The position numbers and the translations under genes were made by a program. This document shows positions 59,186 to 64,000 of a stretch of 64,000 bases of DNA, piece after piece. The notes beneath the pieces are model-generated. The model made no database searches, had not been told where the DNA came from, and saw only the letters and a program-made list of their open reading frames with translations. Each line of letters begins with the position of its first letter. Positions within the stretch are counted from its first letter, which is position 1. The stretch is from assembly GCF_002237445.1 (NCBI RefSeq), contig NZ_CP022527.1:1302001-1366000 (forward strand), given 5' to 3'. The stretch is from Neisseria sp. KEM232 (GTDB lineage Bacteria > Pseudomonadota > Gammaproteobacteria > Burkholderiales > Neisseriaceae).

Positions 59186-59800
59186 TGATTGTGATGCTTA
59201 TACGGGCGGCCGTCTGAAAATTTTTTAGGCTGCTTTTGGGCGTTCAGGCTGCCTGTGAGGCCGTCTGAAACCTGCTCCCTCCCCGCTAGCGGGGGAGGGA
59301 ACCGGATTCGTGGTGGGATTGGCGGTTGCAGCGGTTTTATCGGATTCGAGAATCCGACTTGCGTCGTTTAGGCCGTCTGAAAGCCCAAATCGGAATTTTC
59401 AGATGGCCTCCGCTTTTTATCCGCAAAGGCCGTCTGAAAATAAGCACCTTTCCTGTAACCTTCAAAAAAGCTTCCCTTTTGCGCGGAAATGACGCCGTTT
59501 GGGCGGATTTGAGGCTTTGCCAAGACAGGAGGCCGTCTGAAAATTTTTCAGGCTGCCTTTGGATTTTCAGGCCGCTTTGGAGGTTGTCTGAAACCCGCTC
59601 CCTCTCCTGCGCTCGCGCGGGGGAGGGTTGGGGTGTTGTTTCGGCAGAAACAGTGTTCGCGGACAGGTATGCGCTTTGTACCCGCCCCGGCCTTCCCCCG
59701 CAGGCGGAGGAAACGGATTGAAGGCCGTCTGAAAAAACACAGGCCGTCTGAAACCCCGAATCAGGGTTTTCAGACGGCCTGTTGCGTGTTGCCGGGCAGG
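59186..59800. repeat. Gene-free stretch of mixed repeats
   Basis: It holds uptake sequences of two dialects (AGGCCGTCTGAA at 59258 and others; TTCAGGCTGCCT at 59243 and 59547). It also holds a C/G palindrome (59276-59299), a GTCGGATTC-type hairpin (59340-59357), the inverted copy of the 71-base C/G unit (59598-59661) and the RNB-gene terminator (59741-59780). No gene is seen. Confidence 0.7.
59741..59780 (-). terminator. Terminator of the RNB exoribonuclease gene
   Basis: AGGCCGTCTGAAACCC pairs with GGGTTTTCAGACGGCCT around a seven-base loop, 21 bases past the stop. Confidence 0.7.
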
Positions 59801-61651
59801 TCAGACTACGGCGTTGAGATAGCTCAGGGCGATAAAGCGTTTTTCCGTATCGAGGCCGGTGATTTTCAGTCTGACGGTGGTGCGCGGCGGCAGTTCGAGC
59901 GGGATGCCGGTGGCACGGGTGACGAGGGGCAGGCCGTTGATGCGCACGAGGTCTTCTTTTAATACGACGGCTTCGAGTTCGGCGGCCTGCTGCTGTTGCA
60001 GCCAGACGAGGCTCCAATAGTGTTCCATCTCGCGCTGGAAGTCCTGATAGGCGGTGTAGGCGGTGTCGAAGTCGCGCAGTTCGGCGAAGAGGGCGGCGTC
60101 GTTGCCGGTGTAGCGCGGTGCGGCGGCGGGGTCGATGAGCGACAGGAGCTGTTTTTGGTTGACGTAGTCGGCGGCGCGGCGCAGGGGCGAGGTGAACCAG
60201 CCGTAGTGTTGCACGCCCATGCCGACGTGCGGCTCGGAGCGGGTGCTCATGCGCACTTTGCCCAAGGCGGGCTGGACGCGGAAGAGGCCGCCCAAATCGG
60301 CTTCGTCGAGCATCTGCGCCCAGGTGCTGTTGGCGAGTATCATCATTTCGCTCACCAGTGTGTCGATGGGCGAGTTGCGCTCGCGCACGGTTACGGCAAC
60401 CCGGCCGTCGGCAAGGATGTCGATGCCGTAGTCGTATTGTGCGGGGCGGTCGGGCTCGTATTTGCCGCGCTGTTTCTGCAATTCGACGGCCAGGCGGTAG
60501 AACCAGGCCATGTCGTCGTGGTGCGGGAAGGCTTGGCCGCCTTCTGTGCCGGTGTTGCGGTTGAAATGCGGCTCTATGGTTTGGATACGCAGGTTGTCGG
60601 CGATGAAGACGCGCTCGGTTTTGCAGACGGGATTGGATACCCGGAAGTGTTCGTCTACGTCGAAATAGATGCTGACGGCGGGTTGGGTTTTGCCTTCGTC
60701 GAGGCTGAATGCGGCAATCCAGTTGTCGGGCAGCATGGTGATTTTGCCGCCGGGGAAGTAGGCGGTGCTCTGGCGCTTGAAGATGATGCGCTCGATTTCG
60801 CTGTCGGGCGCAACGGCGAGGGCGGGGACGGCGATGTGGATACCGATGCGGCGGCGGCCGTCGGGCAGGGTCTGCACGGAGAGGGCGTCGTCCACTTCGG
60901 TGGTGGATTCGTCGTCGACAGAGAAGGCGGCAACACCTTCGGCTGCCGGCAGTTCGGGCAGCGGCGGCAATTCGGCGGCGGGCGCCTGCGTGCCTTCGGG
61001 GAAGTGTTGCAGCTCGAAGCCGTCGAGCAGGTATTGCGGCAGGGAGGTGACGGCGCCGGTTTGGCGGGCAAGCTCGTAGGGGCTGAGTTTGAGGGCGTCG
61101 GCGGCTTTGGCGAAGGCTTTGTAGGTGAGCGCCTGTTTGTCGGGCGCGTGCAGGATGGTTTTCAGGTCGGCGGCGATTTCAGACGGCATTTCTTTGTTTT
61201 TCAGCCTCGCTATCCAGCCTTCCATCATTTCGTCCTGCTGTTTTTTGCGTTCGACGGCCGCCAGTGCCTGTTTCAGGGTTTCGGCGGGCGCGGCTTTGAA
61301 CACGCCTTTGGCTCTTTTGTAGAAATACATCGGCGCGGCGTAGAGGGCGACGAGGGTGGCGGCCAGCTCGTGTTTGGTCGGGGCGTGGCCGAAATATTCG
61401 GCGGCAATGTCGGCGGCGGAAAATTCTTCTTCGCCGCAGGTTTCCCATAAAAGATCGGTGTCGATTTGCGCCGCTTCGGCCTGCGCGCGTTCGAGGAAGG
61501 CGGCGGCGTCGCCGTCGAACTCGGCGAACACGTTGGCGGCTTTGACTTTGGTGCGCTTGCCGTGCAGGGTGTCGGCCTGGTAGGTGGCGTCGTTTTTCTG
61601 CACGACGGCGGCCACTTTGAACTGGCCTGATTCTTCGTAAAAGATGTTCAT
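59801..61651 (-). CDS. RNB-domain 3'-5' exoribonuclease (RNase II/R superfamily)
   Basis: The 616-residue protein has the RNB catalytic domain in the middle: FSVDDESTTEVDDALSVQTLPDGRRRIGIHIA with the metal-binding aspartates, then YFPGGKITMLPDNW and a later FTSPLRRAADYVNQKQL. N-terminal RNA-binding-like (FYEESGQFKVAAVVQKND) and C-terminal S1-like regions are divergent. It is shorter than RNase R and closer to the RNase II-like group found in cyanobacteria and Betaproteobacteria. It acts in RNA turnover. The start ATG at 61651 is plausible; the promoter was not found. Confidence 0.88.
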   Translation of the reverse strand: MNIFYEESGQFKVAAVVQKNDATYQADTLHGKRTKVKAANVFAEFDGDAAAFLERAQAEAAQIDTDLLWETCGEEEFSAADIAAEYFGHAPTKHELAATLVALYAAPMYFYKRAKGVFKAAPAETLKQALAAVERKKQQDEMMEGWIARLKNKEMPSEIAADLKTILHAPDKQALTYKAFAKAADALKLSPYELARQTGAVTSLPQYLLDGFELQHFPEGTQAPAAELPPLPELPAAEGVAAFSVDDESTTEVDDALSVQTLPDGRRRIGIHIAVPALAVAPDSEIERIIFKRQSTAYFPGGKITMLPDNWIAAFSLDEGKTQPAVSIYFDVDEHFRVSNPVCKTERVFIADNLRIQTIEPHFNRNTGTEGGQAFPHHDDMAWFYRLAVELQKQRGKYEPDRPAQYDYGIDILADGRVAVTVRERNSPIDTLVSEMMILANSTWAQMLDEADLGGLFRVQPALGKVRMSTRSEPHVGMGVQHYGWFTSPLRRAADYVNQKQLLSLIDPAAAPRYTGNDAALFAELRDFDTAYTAYQDFQREMEHYWSLVWLQQQQAAELEAVVLKEDLVRINGLPLVTRATGIPLELPPRTTVRLKITGLDTEKRFIALSYLNAVV

Positions 61652-61740
61652 GGGTTGTGTCTGCGGACGGAAAAGGGGCGGATTATATAGTGGAATGAAT
61701 TTGCACGCCTACGCCCGATCTTGCGGCAAGCGGATGCGCG

Positions 61741-61793
61741 AAGGCCGTCTGAAAAGCGGGCGCGGCGGCAAACCCGGCTTTTCAGACGGCCTT
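61741..61793 (-). terminator. Terminator of dksA
   Basis: AAGGCCGTCTGAAAAGC and GGCTTTTCAGACGGCCTT form a stem around a GC-rich loop, just past the dksA stop. Confidence 0.7.
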
Positions 61794-61805
61794 TATCGGA
61801 GGGAA

Positions 61806-62222
61806 TCAGTCGGCGAACTGTTTTTTCATGCGTTCGCGCCGCTCCTGCGCTTCGACGGACAGGGTGGCGGTGGGGCGGGCAAGCAGGCGTTTGAGGCCGA
61901 TGGGTTCGCCCGTGTCCTGACAGTAGCCGTATTCGCCTTCGTCGATCAGGCGCAGCGAGGCTTGGATTTTGTTCAGGAGCTTGCGTTCGCGGTCGCGGGT
62001 GCGCAATTCGAGGGCGTATTCCTCTTCCTGCGTGGCGCGGTCGGCGGGATCGGGGGCGGTTTCGTGCTTTTTCAGTTCGGCGGCGGTGTCGCTTGCGTTG
62101 TCGATCAGTTCGTCCTGCTGTTTGACGAGCAGTTCGCGGAAAAACGCGAGCTGGTCTTCGTTCATATAGTCATCTTCCGGGCCGTTCCAGTTGATGATGT
62201 CTTGTTCGGTCAGTTTGGCCAT
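61806..62222 (-). CDS. dksA: RNA polymerase-binding transcription factor DksA, zinc-site-lacking form
   Basis: The 138-residue ppGpp cofactor has a coiled-coil with the tip region (QLAFFRELLVKQQDELIDNASDTAAELKKHE, DPADRATQEEEYALELRTRDRERKLLNKIQASLRLIDEGEYG). The globular domain reads YCQDTGEPIGLKRLLARPTATLSVEAQERRERM, so only one of the four zinc cysteines remains (C-x2-T and S-x2-A). Such zinc-free DksA proteins are known and should not depend on zinc or thiol redox state. It is probably monocistronic. Confidence 0.94.
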   Translation of the reverse strand: MAKLTEQDIINWNGPEDDYMNEDQLAFFRELLVKQQDELIDNASDTAAELKKHETAPDPADRATQEEEYALELRTRDRERKLLNKIQASLRLIDEGEYGYCQDTGEPIGLKRLLARPTATLSVEAQERRERMKKQFAD

Positions 62223-62408
62223 TTTGCTTCTCGTGCTGATTGTTCTTCGGAAAGTGCCGTGTTTTCAGTGTGCTGCGGCACGTCGTGCTGAAAAAAAAAG
62301 CAACCCGTCGAAAACGGGTTGCACATCATAGCATGAAACAAACGGCGCTCCGCCGTTTTTCGTTTCGCTTACATTTTTACGGAACAGGTTTGCAGCCGTT
62401 TTCAGATT

Positions 62409-63203
62409 TCAGACGGCCTCAAACTGCCGCGCCAGTTCGCGCGAACGTTCGACACAGGCTTCGACGCCTGCGGCAATGGATTCGGCGACATGGCGCTCTT
62501 TGAAGGTTTCGACGGCTTCGTGGGTGGTGCCGCCTTTGGAGGTGACGTTTTGCCGCAATAGCGAAAAATCTTCGCCCGTCTGCGCCGCCAGCGCCACTGC
62601 GCCCCGGAAGGTGGCAAGGCTGAGTTTTTTTGCGTCTTCGCGGCTGAAACCCTGCTGTTCGGCGGCGGTTTGCAGGGCTTCGAGCAGATAGAAGACATAG
62701 GCCGGGCCGCTGCCGCTGATGCCGGTGATGCGGTGCATGCCGTCTTCGCTCTCGAGCCATACGGTTTGGCCGACGCTGTTCATGATGCGTTCGGCGGTGT
62801 CCCTGTCTGCCTGCGGCAGGCCGTCTGAAAACAGGCCGGAGATGCCCATGCCGATTTTGGCCGGCGTGTTGGGCATCACGCGCACGATGCGCCGCGTGCC
62901 GCCGAGCCAGGCCGACAGGGTGTCGATGCCCAAGCCCGCAGCCACCGACAACACCAGCGCGCCGCCCGTGTTCACGCCCGCGCAGGCGGCCTGCATATCC
63001 TGAGGTTTGACAGCCAGCACCAAAACGTCGTCCGCGCCCAAGTCGGGCAGGCTCTCAGACACGCTTGCGCCGAGCTCTGCCGCCAAACGCTCGCGCGTCT
63101 CTTGGCTGCGGTCGGCAAGGTGGACGCGGTATCCGCCCTGTTTCACCAGCCCGCCGGCGATGGCGGAAGCCATATTGCCGCCGCCGAGAAAATAGATGTT
63201 CAT
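62409..63203 (-). CDS. proC: Pyrroline-5-carboxylate reductase
   Basis: The 264-residue enzyme performs the last step of proline synthesis using NAD(P)H. FLGGGNMASAIAGGLVKQGGYRVHLADRS opens the protein, with a Rossmann fold and VLAVKPQDM. The C-terminal GSGPAYVFYLLEALQTAAEQQGFSREDAKKLSLATFRGAVALA and TSKGGTTHEAVETFKE are diagnostic. The stop is made by an uptake sequence (FEAV-stop, 62408-62419). It lies downstream of yggS, as in many Gram-negative bacteria. Confidence 0.96.
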   Translation of the reverse strand: MNIYFLGGGNMASAIAGGLVKQGGYRVHLADRSQETRERLAAELGASVSESLPDLGADDVLVLAVKPQDMQAACAGVNTGGALVLSVAAGLGIDTLSAWLGGTRRIVRVMPNTPAKIGMGISGLFSDGLPQADRDTAERIMNSVGQTVWLESEDGMHRITGISGSGPAYVFYLLEALQTAAEQQGFSREDAKKLSLATFRGAVALAAQTGEDFSLLRQNVTSKGGTTHEAVETFKERHVAESIAAGVEACVERSRELARQFEAV

Positions 63204-63247
63204 GTTTTACTCCTTTATGGTTAAGCGTATCTGCTTAGGTGCCGTTG

Positions 63248-63277
63248 AGGCCGTCTGAAAAGGGTTTCAGACGGCCT
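63248..63277 (-). terminator. Inverted uptake-sequence pair at the end of yggS
   Basis: AGGCCGTCTGAAA and TTTCAGACGGCCT around a four-base loop. The right arm also contains the yggS stop codon, so the stem overlaps the coding end. Confidence 0.6.
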
Positions 63278-63968
63278 GCGGATATTCCCGCCGCCCGAAT
63301 ATCGCGCTGCCGATGCGGACATGGGTTGCGCCGCAGGCAACGGCGGTTTCCATATCGCCCGACATCCCCATCGACAACACGTCCGCCGCCACGCCCGCCG
63401 CGTTCAAATCGGCCAGCAGCCCGCGCATGGTGTCAAACTGTTTTTTCAAAACCTCTTCGTCCGCGCCCGCCTCGGCCACACACATCAAGCCGCGCACTTT
63501 GATATTGGGCAGCTTGGCCACCTCAACAGCCAGCGCAACCGCCTCTTCGGGCGGCACGCCGTGTTTGGCCGCTTCGCCTGCAATATTCACTTCGATGCAC
63601 ACCTGCAAAGGCGGCATTTCAGACGGCCTCTGTCCGCTCAAACGGCGCGCGGTTTTCAGACGGCCTATGGTGTGCACCCAGTGGGCGCGCTCGGCCACCT
63701 GCCGCGTTTTGTTCGACTGCACGTCGCCGATAAGGTGCCAGACAATATCGGGCAAACCGGCCAGCTCTTCGGTTTTGCCAAACCATTCCTGTATGTAGTT
63801 TTCGCCGAAATCGCGCTGGCCTGCGGCATACACTTCGCGGATGTCGGCGGCGGGAAAGGTTTTGGACACGGCCACCAGATGCACGCTTTCAGACGGCCTC
63901 TGCGCGCGCTGCGCCGCTTCGGCAAGCCGCCGCACGGTCTTTACATAGTTCTGTTGCAGGGTTGACAT
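63267..63968 (-). CDS. yggS: YggS/PLPBP family PLP-homeostasis protein
   Basis: The 233-residue single-domain PLP-binding protein has the PLP lysine in LVAVSKTFPAADIREVYAAGQRDFGENYIQE and the family motif WHLIGDVQSNKTRQVAE. A C-terminal GMSGDMETAVACGATHVRIGSAIFGRREY is diagnostic. It controls vitamin B6 and amino acid balance. Four uptake sequences fall in the gene: the three in-frame copies give RPSES, GRLKTA and QRPSEM, and the fourth provides the stop (PQAV). The inserted peptides lie around surface loops. The promoter would lie beyond the window. Confidence 0.94.
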   Translation of the reverse strand: MSTLQQNYVKTVRRLAEAAQRAQRPSESVHLVAVSKTFPAADIREVYAAGQRDFGENYIQEWFGKTEELAGLPDIVWHLIGDVQSNKTRQVAERAHWVHTIGRLKTARRLSGQRPSEMPPLQVCIEVNIAGEAAKHGVPPEEAVALAVEVAKLPNIKVRGLMCVAEAGADEEVLKKQFDTMRGLLADLNAAGVAADVLSMGMSGDMETAVACGATHVRIGSAIFGRREYPQAV

Positions 63969-64000
63969 GATTAGATGGTTGATTTGGAAGTTTTTTTGAA

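Noticed and set aside
61686..61706. TATAGTGGAATGAATTT upstream of the RNB gene as a Correia end
   Set aside because: Only the first eight or so bases match the Correia terminus, and the following sequence shows no core blocks. It may be chance.

Overview
The window looks like a housekeeping chromosome segment of a high-GC member of the Neisseriaceae, most likely a Neisseria species outside the meningitidis/gonorrhoeae group. The main evidence is the very dense 12-base DNA uptake sequence AGGCCGTCTGAA (the AG-DUS dialect). It lies between almost all genes, often as an inverted pair that doubles as a transcription terminator, and quite often inside genes. Gene content and order agree: a TCA cluster, the rimP-nusA-infB operon, the frr-uppS-cdsA-dxr-rseP-bamA-skp-lpxD-fabZ-lpxA envelope cluster, and divergent bamE/fur. 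The exact species cannot be read from the sequence alone.

Layout. 1-421: 3' end of a sulfate-binding protein gene. 594-12779: TCA block on the minus strand (sdhC-sdhD-sdhA-sdhB-sdhE, gltA, sucA, sucB, lpd) with mdh divergent on the plus strand. 12917-13554: two small envelope or exported proteins. 13940-18805: infB-nusA-rimP, read rimP first. 19100-26846: serC, a NhaD-like antiporter, ygfZ, radC, a YchJ-type protein, gshB, two small unknown proteins and dgkA. 26968-27468: a PCuAC copper chaperone. 27623-39345: translation recycling plus isoprenoid, phospholipid, lipid A and outer-membrane-protein biogenesis. 39489-45513: tpx, recR, an unknown protein, glyA, accC, a PMP3-type peptide, accB and gcvH. 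45655-53520: an exported Pro-rich protein, a DUF3360 permease-like protein, a methyltransferase, dapB, bamE/fur, a GNAT acetyltransferase, an isochorismatase-family hydrolase and argJ. 53665-59145: gluQRS, a TonB-dependent siderophore receptor with an in-frame stop, and a frame-broken SbmA/YddA-like ABC transporter. 59801-63968: an RNB exoribonuclease, dksA, proC and yggS.

The genes are mostly complete, ordinary core genes. The unusual material is in mobile and repeated DNA and in broken genes. There is a complete divergent Correia-type element (21852-22008) and a Correia end fragment. A 167-bp MITE with 22-bp terminal inverted repeats sits inside the lpxD-fabZ-lpxA cluster, and a decayed relative abuts the antiporter stop codon. 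A 114-bp palindromic element follows fur. A pile-up of several repeat families has invaded the linker of the ABC transporter and broken its frame. The same 58-59.6 kb patch carries Kingella-type uptake sequences (AGGCAGCCTGAA and AAGCAGCCTGAA), which suggests recombination between Neisseriaceae lineages.

I saw no rRNA, tRNA, CRISPR array, prophage, intact transposase gene or recognisable new defence system. The best candidates for something undescribed are the repeat families, their effect on genes, and the use of uptake sequences as stop codons, terminators and coding repeats.
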